From a virus, in IMG/VR virus record IMGVR_UViG_3300009132_000021, positions 1-29,693 of that record: a stretch of 29,693 bases of DNA; one strand, written 5' to 3'. Under the pieces are notes generated by a model, which was given only the letters and a program-made list of their open reading frames with translations, made no database searches and was not told where the DNA came from. A program made the translations under genes and the position numbers. Below, one piece after another: positions 1 to 6,509 of the stretch; the first letter of the stretch is position 1; each line of letters begins with the position of its first letter.

Positions 1-106
1 ACTTCTTATGGGCAAGAGCGTGTTCCTCTGGCGTAAGTTCTACGATATTAGATGGATCGTCAGAACCCCCAGCGTGTCTTGGTATTATGTGGTGTTTATG
101 TTTCAT
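1..106 (-). CDS. HNH endonuclease, N-terminal fragment (runs off the left edge)
   Basis: Translation from the ATG at 106 gives 35 residues before the window ends. They begin MKHKHHIIPRHAGGSDD and continue into SNIVELTPEEHALAHKK. The His-His, GG-x-DD-xx-N and late His pattern is the core of a known phage HNH nuclease group (HHIIPRH...DDPSNLVxLTxxEH). Such enzymes are usually free-standing homing endonucleases that nick or cut DNA near their own locus. The HNH core sits at the very N-terminus, so any DNA-binding domain would lie outside the window. The gene lies downstream of gp23, beyond a strong terminator, with its own late-promoter box only 5 bases before the ATG. No ribosome binding site is visible, so the mRNA may be leaderless or the start may differ. 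The family call is firm; homing activity is inferred. Confidence 0.75.
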   Translation of the reverse strand, partial: MKHKHHIIPRHAGGSDDPSNIVELTPEEHALAHKK

Positions 107-111
107 ATAGC

Positions 112-119
112 TATTTATA
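112..119 (-). promoter_or_regulatory. T4-type late promoter box upstream of the HNH gene
   Basis: The minus strand reads TATAAATA, the exact consensus of T4 late promoters (recognised by gp55-type sigma with gp33/gp45). It is preceded by AGTCT, as is the box upstream of gp19. The box lies 5 bases upstream of the HNH ATG, so transcription would begin at or near the start codon. Confidence 0.5.
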
Positions 120-138
120 AGACTTTTGATCTCTGGCC

Positions 139-171
139 AAAAAAAAGGGCAGGGAACTAAGTTCCCCACCC
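139..171 (-). terminator. Rho-independent terminator after gp23
   Basis: On the minus strand an 11-bp stem (171-161 with 157-147, including two G-T wobbles) closes a 3-base loop and is followed directly by eight T (146-139). It lies 36 bases past the gp23 stop and would end the long late transcript of the head/tail operon. Confidence 0.9.
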
Positions 172-206
172 ATTTTAAAACCTAACTGAAAAGTTAGAAA
201 CAAACC

Positions 207-1445
207 TTAGATAAGGTTGCTCACTTTCACTTTCCTGTAGTATTGGTTTTCGTTTGCTGTCATGGTTTCGCTACCATCGCCTACGAAAGGATTCTTAATC
301 ATTCCGTAACGTGTTTTGAAGCCAATCTTCGGTTGAAACGTATTTTCCCCCATAGCTCTGACCATCTGTAGAGGAACGTAAGGACAATAGAATAAACCAG
401 CATCATAAGGACTTGAACCCTTATAACCAACTACATAGAACTGACCAGCATTACTTGTGTAGTAAGGATCAACGTAAACTTTCATTCCGTTCATCATACC
501 AGCATAAGTTGACATGGTATCGTCTACATTCAGAGCATGACCAGACTCGAGCATACCGCCCATTGACATAGCAGAAGCAACGTCAGCAGAACAGATCAGG
601 AAGTTTCCTTTTCCTCGGCGTGTCTCATGTCCAACTTCATTTCGATCACGTTCAATTTGATACATCAAACCTTTAAATTTTTCAACTGACCAACGACCAC
701 TAGAGTCAACGTCCAAGTTGAAAGTATAAGGTGTAGATGCGGTTGTAGCACCACGTTTAGCAGTTACATAAATTGTGCGGATAACTTCACGGTTAATCTC
801 TTGCAAGATTTCCGTAGAAAGAATACCAGCCAATTCTGTTTCAGCGTCAAGACCATGAATTGCTTTCAAGTCTTGTGCTAACTCAGTAGAGTATTCTGCT
901 TTAAGAGCACGTGATTTAGCAGTTACGGAAGTTTTGTCGATAGTGAAAGCCATCTCTGCGAAAACTCCACCAGCGCCAAGGTCTTCAGCGTCTGCGGTAG
1001 CCATACCAGTACCGTATGTCCATGTGCCACCAAAAGGATTATTGGTGTCGTCAGTAGTAACGTGCGTACCTGTACCAGAATGATCGGTATCAGCTTCGTC
1101 TGCACCTGTACCAGCAGCACCAAATGCTTCTGCACCACCCTGAGTTCCGTATTTTGCTTTCATAGCAAAAATCAGACCTGTCGGGCCAGTCATAGGTTGC
1201 ACACCACAAACATCATAAGCAATCATCTGAGGCATAGAACGCCTTACCAGACTGATTAAAATTGGATCCCAGTTATCTACGTTACCACCAGTTGAATTTG
1301 TAGGAGCAGCTTCTTTAAGAAACTTCTCTTGATTTTCCAACAAGCGCAACGTAACATCTCTGCGATACGAATCTTTAATCTCAGGAAGGTCTTTGTGTTC
1401 CATAACACCTTGCCACTTCTCTGTGATTTGTTCGGATAAATACAT
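207..1445 (-). CDS. gp23: Major capsid protein gp23
   Basis: This is the T4-type major capsid protein (HK97 fold), which forms the hexamers of the head shell. The N-terminal third carries the family signature, including WDPILISLVRRSMPQMIAYD around residues 59-78, then CGVQPMTGPTGLIFAMK, and a C-terminal region with NPFVGDGSE. The protein has 412 residues against 521 in T4, so some surface or insertion regions are probably reduced. The T4 prohead protease cuts after (L/I)xE, and a matching LKE at residues 43-45 just before AAPTNS is a plausible maturation site. The ATG has AAGGAG 8 bases upstream. The gene follows gp22 and ends at a strong terminator. No exact late-promoter box is seen in the 71-base gap before it. 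Confidence 0.97.
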   Translation of the reverse strand: MYLSEQITEKWQGVMEHKDLPEIKDSYRRDVTLRLLENQEKFLKEAAPTNSTGGNVDNWDPILISLVRRSMPQMIAYDVCGVQPMTGPTGLIFAMKAKYGTQGGAEAFGAAGTGADEADTDHSGTGTHVTTDDTNNPFGGTWTYGTGMATADAEDLGAGGVFAEMAFTIDKTSVTAKSRALKAEYSTELAQDLKAIHGLDAETELAGILSTEILQEINREVIRTIYVTAKRGATTASTPYTFNLDVDSSGRWSVEKFKGLMYQIERDRNEVGHETRRGKGNFLICSADVASAMSMGGMLESGHALNVDDTMSTYAGMMNGMKVYVDPYYTSNAGQFYVVGYKGSSPYDAGLFYCPYVPLQMVRAMGENTFQPKIGFKTRYGMIKNPFVGDGSETMTANENQYYRKVKVSNLI

Positions 1446-1516
1446 AATTGTACTCCTTGTTAATATTTTTTGTTAATTAATAAAAGTTAAAAGTCAATCA
1501 ATCCATAAAAACGAGT

Positions 1517-2791
1517 TTACTGTTTTTTAGATAGACTTGCGATTGCACTCATAACACTATCCATTTTACCATCACTTGATCCATCAACAACGGGGTTGTT
1601 AGTGCCAGCAGTCGCTTTACTATCAACAGTTGTTTTTGCTTTATCAGACTTGAAATAGCTATTCTTGATGACGTTCAATTTCTCCGCATACTGTTCATCA
1701 GTATCATAAGAGACATCTTCTGTCAACTCTTTAAACTTTTCAACGTCTGTGTCAACCATACCTTCAGATACGGTCTTAAAAACAGAAGCAGCTTTATATG
1801 TATTTAATTCTTTCACCGTTTCCATGTGCTTCTCTGTTTGTTCGTCTAATTTTGTTTCAAGTTCTGCAACTTCAACAACTAGACTTTCAAATACATCTTC
1901 TTTTTCTTCGGGAACGTCAATATAATGTTCCTCGAACAATTTTTTCAAACCAGTAATGAATGATTCAGTTACTTCGTTACGAACACCAGACTCAACAGCG
2001 AGTTTGTTCTCCGTCATCCACTCTTGAACTGCATAATTGAGATACTGGTCAACATTAGCATTCATTTCTACTTGCAAGGTTTCGATACGTTCATCCTGTT
2101 CCTTCTTAGACTCTGTACGGATTTGTTTACGAACTTTTGCAATTTTAGATTTAACAGCGGCTTCGAAGATTGTAGCAGCTTTTGTTTTGAATTCTTCGGA
2201 AAGTTCTTCACCGTCAATCAATGCAGCTACATCTTCATCTACATTAATGTCGATTTCTTCTTTCTTAGATTTCTTGGACTCCATTTCTTCTTCGTCCTCA
2301 TCTTCTTCATCTTCATCTTCCTCTGTTACTTCTTCTTCGTCCTCATCTTCTTCATCATTTTCTTTTCGAGATTTCTTAGACTCTTTACGAGTTTTCTTTT
2401 TGGATTCCATTTCTTCTTCATCTTCTTCTTCATCATCCTCTACGTCATCCATGTCCATCTCTTTTTTGGTTTTTCTTTTAGATTCCTTTTTGGATTTTTT
2501 ATTTTCTTCCCAATCTTCTTCATCTTCTTCTTCATCATCCATCTCTTTACGAGTTTTCTTTTTGGATTCTGCTTTAGCAGATGCATGAGAACTAGAAGTT
2601 TTAGGATCAGCACCTTTTTTCAATCCTGCTGTTTCATCTTCCTCATCCTCATCCCGACCTTTAAGGGGATCAATATCTATTGCACCATCGGGGCCGTCTT
2701 TTTTCTCTAGGCGTGCGATTCGTCTTTCTATTTCAGCATCACGTTTTTCCATAATTTCTTCATCGCTTTGTCCATGTTGTTTTTTTGCCAT
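1517..2791 (-). CDS. gp22: Prohead core scaffolding protein gp22
   Basis: This should be the major internal scaffold of the prohead, degraded by the gp21 protease before DNA filling. The call rests on its position between gp21 and gp23 and on a helical, highly charged composition. The C-terminal half (about residues 180-424) is the recognisable scaffold part, with long Glu/Lys-rich helices. Residues 75-179 are low-complexity, alternating acidic blocks (DEEEDEEDWEE type) and basic blocks (ESKKKTRKE type). At 424 residues it is much longer than T4 gp22 (269), and the charged repeats account for much of the excess. A clear AAGGAG precedes the ATG. Overlapping open frames on the opposite strand are artefacts of the biased codons. 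Confidence 0.9.
   Translation of the reverse strand: MAKKQHGQSDEEIMEKRDAEIERRIARLEKKDGPDGAIDIDPLKGRDEDEEDETAGLKKGADPKTSSSHASAKAESKKKTRKEMDDEEEDEEDWEENKKSKKESKRKTKKEMDMDDVEDDEEEDEEEMESKKKTRKESKKSRKENDEEDEDEEEVTEEDEDEEDEDEEEMESKKSKKEEIDINVDEDVAALIDGEELSEEFKTKAATIFEAAVKSKIAKVRKQIRTESKKEQDERIETLQVEMNANVDQYLNYAVQEWMTENKLAVESGVRNEVTESFITGLKKLFEEHYIDVPEEKEDVFESLVVEVAELETKLDEQTEKHMETVKELNTYKAASVFKTVSEGMVDTDVEKFKELTEDVSYDTDEQYAEKLNVIKNSYFKSDKAKTTVDSKATAGTNNPVVDGSSDGKMDSVMSAIASLSKKQ
2255..2569 (-). repeat. Low-complexity charged repeats within gp22
   Basis: GAA/GAT/AAA/AAG-rich imperfect repeats encode at least three alternations of a basic ESKKKTRKE-like unit and a run of Asp/Glu (residues 75-179 of gp22). 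Such tracts can change length by slippage. Confidence 0.8.
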
Positions 2792-2814
2792 TGTTCAAAC
2801 TCCTTTAAATTAAC

Positions 2815-3438
2815 TTATAAGTTTTTAATAAATTTAGAAAATAATTCAATTTTCTTTTGATCTAGTCTTTTGGATAATGTACTTTTGATCTCTTTACGAA
2901 TATCGTACTCAATTTCGCCCGTTAAACTAAATTCCCTACCTTCCATAATACCATTAACAAATGCATCAGGAGCACTTGGATCAGAAACAATATCAACAGT
3001 TGAAAGAACAAAGTCATCTTGAACTTCATTCACACCCGCTTTATTTGTTTTAACCGAACCTAGACCTCTAGACGAAACACCCAAGCGAACGCCCGATTCG
3101 AGAAGATTTTTAACAATCTTTCCATTAGGCGTATCAATTACTTTTGCTTTACCTACAAAGTTTTTTCCATCTTCGTATAATTCTGTTATCAAATGAGAAA
3201 CCCTGTCGAGATTAACAGTCGGGCCTGCAGGATGTCCTAACTCTCCTAATGCACGATCTTTCTTTACAAAATTCTCATTGAACTTGCGTACTTGTTTTTT
3301 AAGAACCGCATAAGGATAAACTCTACCATTCTGATTTTTAATATCAGATTGAAGAAAAACACCTTTAATATATTGTTGTTTATTTTTACCTTCAACAATA
3401 TATTCAACTTCGGTAGTATGTTCTGTTATTAACTTCAT
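2815..3438 (-). CDS. gp21: Prohead core protease gp21
   Basis: This is a serine protease (T4 gp21, MEROPS S77-like, herpes-protease-related fold) that matures the prohead by cleaving the scaffold and gp23. Catalytic-type residues are visible: His69 in GELGHP and the Ser pair 122-123 in LGVSSRGLG. An N-terminal FLQSDIKNQNGRVYP motif typical of the family is at 28-42. The 207 residues match T4 gp21 (212). Its ATG overlaps the stop of the upstream basic gene (ATGA, 4 bases), with a GGGGGA Shine-Dalgarno inside that gene, so translation is probably coupled. It sits directly before gp22, its main substrate. Confidence 0.95.
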   Translation of the reverse strand: MKLITEHTTEVEYIVEGKNKQQYIKGVFLQSDIKNQNGRVYPYAVLKKQVRKFNENFVKKDRALGELGHPAGPTVNLDRVSHLITELYEDGKNFVGKAKVIDTPNGKIVKNLLESGVRLGVSSRGLGSVKTNKAGVNEVQDDFVLSTVDIVSDPSAPDAFVNGIMEGREFSLTGEIEYDIRKEIKSTLSKRLDQKKIELFSKFIKNL

Positions 3439-3773
3439 TCTTTCCCCCTCATTTGTTTAAGTCTTTCGTTCTCTGCCTTTTTAACAGCAGGGTACAACTT
3501 CTTTGCAATCTTTTTAATAACCCCTTTTTTCTTAGCAAGTGCTTTTTCTATTTTTTCTCTTTGTCCAAAACCAACATCCTTAAACTCTTTACCAGCAGTT
3601 AATTTTTTTTGTAATATACCACGTGCTTTTTTCATAGCACGTTTCATTAATTTTTCAGGACTCGCTCTTTTTTTCATTGCTATAGCTTTTTTCTTTTGGA
3701 TAAGTTTAGACTTCATCTTCATTATCCTAGAACGCTTTAGACGTTGAGCGACTGTAAGAGCTTCTCGCAACAT
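3435..3773 (-). CDS. Highly basic prohead-core-type protein (gp68 position)
   Basis: This is a 112-residue protein with about 40 Lys/Arg and about 10 acidic residues by my count, predicted mainly helical with no membrane segment. It lies between the gp67-like gene and gp21, where T4 encodes gp68, a minor prohead core protein. I see no convincing residue-level match to T4 gp68, so the assignment is by position and composition. A core or DNA/scaffold-binding role would fit, since the partner gp22 carries long acidic tracts. Its ATG directly abuts the stop of the gp67-like gene (TAAATG), and its end overlaps gp21 by 4 bases, so all three are probably translated together. Confidence 0.6.
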   Translation of the reverse strand: MLREALTVAQRLKRSRIMKMKSKLIQKKKAIAMKKRASPEKLMKRAMKKARGILQKKLTAGKEFKDVGFGQREKIEKALAKKKGVIKKIAKKLYPAVKKAENERLKQMRGKE

Positions 3774-4079
3774 TTATTTTTCCTTTTTCTTTTTCTTCTT
3801 GTTGAGAGATTGTTGTTTACGAATTTTAGCTTTTACTTTTTCTTGATCTAATTTATTACTAAGGTCTGTCATGGCAGCACTATGCTTAGCACCTACATCT
3901 CCCTCATCCATTGTTGTATCTTCCTTTTTAACTTCAGCTGCTTTAGTTGTTACATATTTAAAATTATTTTTGAAATCTGTAATAGCATCAAATGCTTTAT
4001 TCTTAAGCATATCATGTAACACAACATTGGCTTTTGTAAACTTTTTATCCAATAAGTCTTTAATCATTTTAACACTCAT
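3774..4079 (-). CDS. gp67: gp67-like prohead core protein
   Basis: This is a 101-residue protein between gp20 and gp21. The N-terminal segment (residues 6-40: KDLLDKKFTKANVVLHDMLK, then KAFDAITDFKNNF) resembles the helical start of gp67-family core proteins, which share an LxxxDxxxAxxxFxxxMxxK-like pattern. In T4, gp67 helps initiate and shape the prohead core and is cleaved by gp21. The C-terminus here is poly-Lys rather than the acidic tail of T4 gp67, a notable difference. AAAGGA precedes the ATG. The start overlaps the preceding small gene by 11 bases. Role inferred from position and weak similarity. Confidence 0.6.
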   Translation of the reverse strand: MSVKMIKDLLDKKFTKANVVLHDMLKNKAFDAITDFKNNFKYVTTKAAEVKKEDTTMDEGDVGAKHSAAMTDLSNKLDQEKVKAKIRKQQSLNKKKKKKEK

Positions 4080-4302
4080 TTTTTTTCCTTTCTGTTAGTA
4101 CGAAAGAGTCATCATTAATTTTCTCTCTAAGTTCGTCCTCATTAATATTAAATTTAATAGATGCTTCTGCAATCGCTTTATTAATTCTAACAATACCATA
4201 CTGGTCTGTTAGATCAAACGCATAATAGACTGCCTCTGCAAGTTTATCATCATTCTTGTCGGAAACTTTGTTTTTATAGTTATCTAAAAAACTAGAAGTC
4301 AT
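4069..4302 (-). CDS. Small conserved-position hypothetical protein between gp20 and gp67
   Basis: A 77-residue protein begins MTSSFLDNYKNKVSDKNDDK and ends ERKKNEC. I do not recognise it. It is mixed-charge and probably helical, with no membrane segment. The frame is open further upstream inside gp20, but the sensible starts are the ATGs at 4302, 4311 or 4317, near the gp20 stop. I use 4302 because it gives the shortest overlap (11 bases), but GGAG is better spaced for 4317. Overlaps at both ends (gp20 upstream, gp67-like downstream) support a real, translationally coupled gene. A role in prohead assembly is guessed from its place only. Confidence 0.6.
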   Translation of the reverse strand: MTSSFLDNYKNKVSDKNDDKLAEAVYYAFDLTDQYGIVRINKAIAEASIKFNINEDELREKINDDSFVLTERKKNEC

Positions 4303-5818
4303 CGCCACCATCCCCATTATCATCTCCGCCAGGAAATTCCTCATCATCCTCTTTTTCACGATCAATTTGTTTGTTGATCTCTCGAATATCTGCATCCGTT
4401 TGTCGGAGGATGTTTTTACGAACCCATTCATTAGAAACATACTTACCAATGTATTCTTCCATTGATTGCATGATTTCAAATCTCTCTCTATAGATTTCAT
4501 TTTCCTTCAATTCAACATAATGTGAATCTCTAGTCCAAACATAATCTATACCATCTTTTATTTCTTCCCAATCTTCCTCTTTACAAATTCCTTTAAGAAT
4601 TAATTGTACTCTAAGTAATTCTGTAAATAAAACTGCAAAACGACCTCTTAATCTCTGAATAAATTTTGCAAACTTTATTTCATCTCTATTAATCTCTGAT
4701 GTTCTTCCAAGATTAAATGCGGTTTGTTCCGTTCCCTCTATTCTAGAAATTGGAACATTCAATGATTGATATAGTTTCTTTCTAAAATATTCTATATCTT
4801 CAATCTCACCAAGATTCTGTCCACTAGGTAAGGTATTAATCTCTGTACCTCTACCACCTTCCCTTCGTGGCAACCAAAAATCTTCCAACATTGACATTTG
4901 TTTTTTCTGATCTTCTACTTCACCAGTAGTTTGATTGTATACAACTTTCTGTTTATACTTATCCATTACAGAACGCAAATATTGTTCTGCTTTTAACTTG
5001 GGTAAGTTACCAACATCTATATAAAAAATTCTTCGTTCTGGTGCCCTTGCTAATCTATATATAACAAGAGAATCCTCAATCATCCTTAGTTGGTTATAAG
5101 GTTTGATTGATTTATAAAGTTGACCTATTACAACTTGTTTTTCTGAATCAATAGTTCCTGAGTGAACATAAGATATACAATCAGGTGTTACCCTAACTTC
5201 CTGTCCTTGATTCCAACCAGGCATCATCTGACCACTTACATTATCAGGTGTGTAAATAAAATATTCTTCTATTTCCTTTACAAATTCAATTCCTGTTTCA
5301 ATATCTTTTTCTTTTCTTATCTCACGAACCTTTTTGATGTCAAGTGCATCAATAGGAATTAACTGTTGAATGCCTTCCTGTGGTTTCTCTGTATCAACAA
5401 TAATATGATGATAAAGTTTACCATCAACATACCATTTCTTAAAAAGATCACTACCAATTTGATTAAAATCTAAAAGTTTTAGTATGCGTGTATATTCATC
5501 CTGTATTTTAGATTTAATACTTTCTGGTTGATCTAATAAGTCCAGAGAAAGATTTACAGAATTCTTTCCGTATTCATGTAAAACAGCTTCATTAATTACA
5601 TCTGTTATTGCAAGATCGACTTCTTGAGTCATTGACATTTCACGATACTTTTTGATTAAAAGATTCTCATCCTTTGCATCAATATCAGTATTAAAATATG
5701 TTCCTACAAATCCACCACCTTCAACATAAGTTAACGCACCATCATCATTATCGGGTGTTACAAATGTATTTTGTTGCTGTTTTTTTGATACTGTAAATCC
5801 AAATAAATCGAAAGCCAT
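4292..5818 (-). CDS. gp20: Portal vertex protein gp20
   Basis: This is the T4-type portal protein. It forms the dodecameric ring at the head vertex through which DNA enters and leaves, and it initiates prohead assembly. The 508 residues are close to T4 gp20 (524). Family segments include YREMSMTQEVDLAITDVINE near residues 59-78, RRIFYIDVGNLPK (about 262-274), a DFWLPRREGGRGTEI block and SRIEGTEQTAFNLGR. The C-terminus is acidic (DDNGDGGDDF). The ATG has AAAGGA upstream. The gene follows gp19 after a 57-base gap with a strong hairpin, and it overlaps the next small gene. Confidence 0.97.
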   Translation of the reverse strand: MAFDLFGFTVSKKQQQNTFVTPDNDDGALTYVEGGGFVGTYFNTDIDAKDENLLIKKYREMSMTQEVDLAITDVINEAVLHEYGKNSVNLSLDLLDQPESIKSKIQDEYTRILKLLDFNQIGSDLFKKWYVDGKLYHHIIVDTEKPQEGIQQLIPIDALDIKKVREIRKEKDIETGIEFVKEIEEYFIYTPDNVSGQMMPGWNQGQEVRVTPDCISYVHSGTIDSEKQVVIGQLYKSIKPYNQLRMIEDSLVIYRLARAPERRIFYIDVGNLPKLKAEQYLRSVMDKYKQKVVYNQTTGEVEDQKKQMSMLEDFWLPRREGGRGTEINTLPSGQNLGEIEDIEYFRKKLYQSLNVPISRIEGTEQTAFNLGRTSEINRDEIKFAKFIQRLRGRFAVLFTELLRVQLILKGICKEEDWEEIKDGIDYVWTRDSHYVELKENEIYRERFEIMQSMEEYIGKYVSNEWVRKNILRQTDADIREINKQIDREKEDDEEFPGGDDNGDGGDDF

Positions 5819-5846
5819 ATTTTTATCCTTTATGCATTATTAAGAG

Positions 5847-5868
5847 ATGGGGGAGCGAACTCCCCCAT
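5847..5868 (-). other. Stable RNA hairpin with UUCG loop between gp19 and gp20
   Basis: A perfect 9-bp GC-rich stem (5868-5860 with 5855-5847) closes a TTCG loop in the minus-strand transcript. It sits just after the gp19 stop and has no T-run behind it. It may be a 3'-end stabiliser or processing site, or a weak terminator, adjusting tube protein (gp19) versus portal (gp20) mRNA. Confidence 0.7.
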
Positions 5869-5875
5869 GTCAAGA

Positions 5876-6472
5876 TTAGATAGCACCTCTGATGTTAATA
5901 CCACCAAGATTAATTTGTCCAGATAATGCAATATCAATTCCTGTACCAGTAGCACCACCATCAACTCCGTTACCATCAATGATGTAATTGTTTATTGCGA
6001 ATGTTACCTGAAATTCCTCTACGGTGTCGTTGTTACCCATACCTAATTCGATAGCGGCACATTCTGTCGGGAACATATCTTGAATACGATACGTTCTCAA
6101 AGTTTTACCATCTCGACTTAGTTGAGAAACAGCTGCGTTACCATAAACATCAGCGTTAGTGATAGAACTTAAATTTTGTGAATGTTCAGTAATAGCATTC
6201 ATCCATTGTTCTATCTTAGTGCGATTGACCCAATCTGGATCATTCAAAATTGTTATCGTCCAATCAGCAAAAATCCTGTCGCCAGGTACTGCTAATTTTC
6301 TACCACGATAATCAACTTCAAATTTATTGACAGTAGATGAAGGAATCTGAGTAGCCTTACCCAAGAATTGTAAATCCATCTGGCCAAAGATTGGAGCATT
6401 AATTATAACTTGAAAGAGATTAGGTCTTACCCCACCTCTAAAATTATTCTTAAAATCCGAAATTGTTGCCAT
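5876..6472 (-). CDS. gp19: Tail tube protein gp19
   Basis: This is the T4-type tail tube protein, which stacks as hexameric rings inside the sheath and forms the DNA channel. Its 198 residues exceed T4 gp19 (163). The N-terminal FKNNFRGGVRPNLFQVIINA, the PSSTVNKFEVDYRGRKLAVPGDR block around 43-65 and the WTITILNDPDW segment are characteristic. The extra length lies at the C-terminus (GNGVDGGATGTGIDIALSG). AAGGAG precedes the ATG, and an exact late-promoter box lies 26 bases upstream, so this gene and gp20-gp23 can be transcribed independently of gp18. Confidence 0.95.
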   Translation of the reverse strand: MATISDFKNNFRGGVRPNLFQVIINAPIFGQMDLQFLGKATQIPSSTVNKFEVDYRGRKLAVPGDRIFADWTITILNDPDWVNRTKIEQWMNAITEHSQNLSSITNADVYGNAAVSQLSRDGKTLRTYRIQDMFPTECAAIELGMGNNDTVEEFQVTFAINNYIIDGNGVDGGATGTGIDIALSGQINLGGINIRGAI

Positions 6473-6497
6473 TGTTTATTACTCCTTTGTTTTAGTA

Positions 6498-6505
6498 TAT
6501 TTATA
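6498..6505 (-). promoter_or_regulatory. T4-type late promoter box upstream of gp19
   Basis: An exact TATAAATA on the minus strand lies in the short gap between the gp18 stop and the gp19 ATG, 26 bases before the start codon. It is preceded by AGTCT, as at 112-119. Confidence 0.7.
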
Positions 6506-6509
6506 AGAC

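Noticed and set aside
2024-2710. Long open frames on the plus strand (228 and 183 residues) opposite gp22
   Set aside because: They are mirror images of the biased GAA/GAT/AAA codons, giving Phe- or Ser-runs, with no plausible ribosome sites and convergent to every other gene.
4303-4500. Extension of the small gene after gp20 deep into gp20 (143 residues)
   Set aside because: The added part simply reads gp20 in another frame; ATGs near 4302-4317 at the gp20 stop are the sensible starts.
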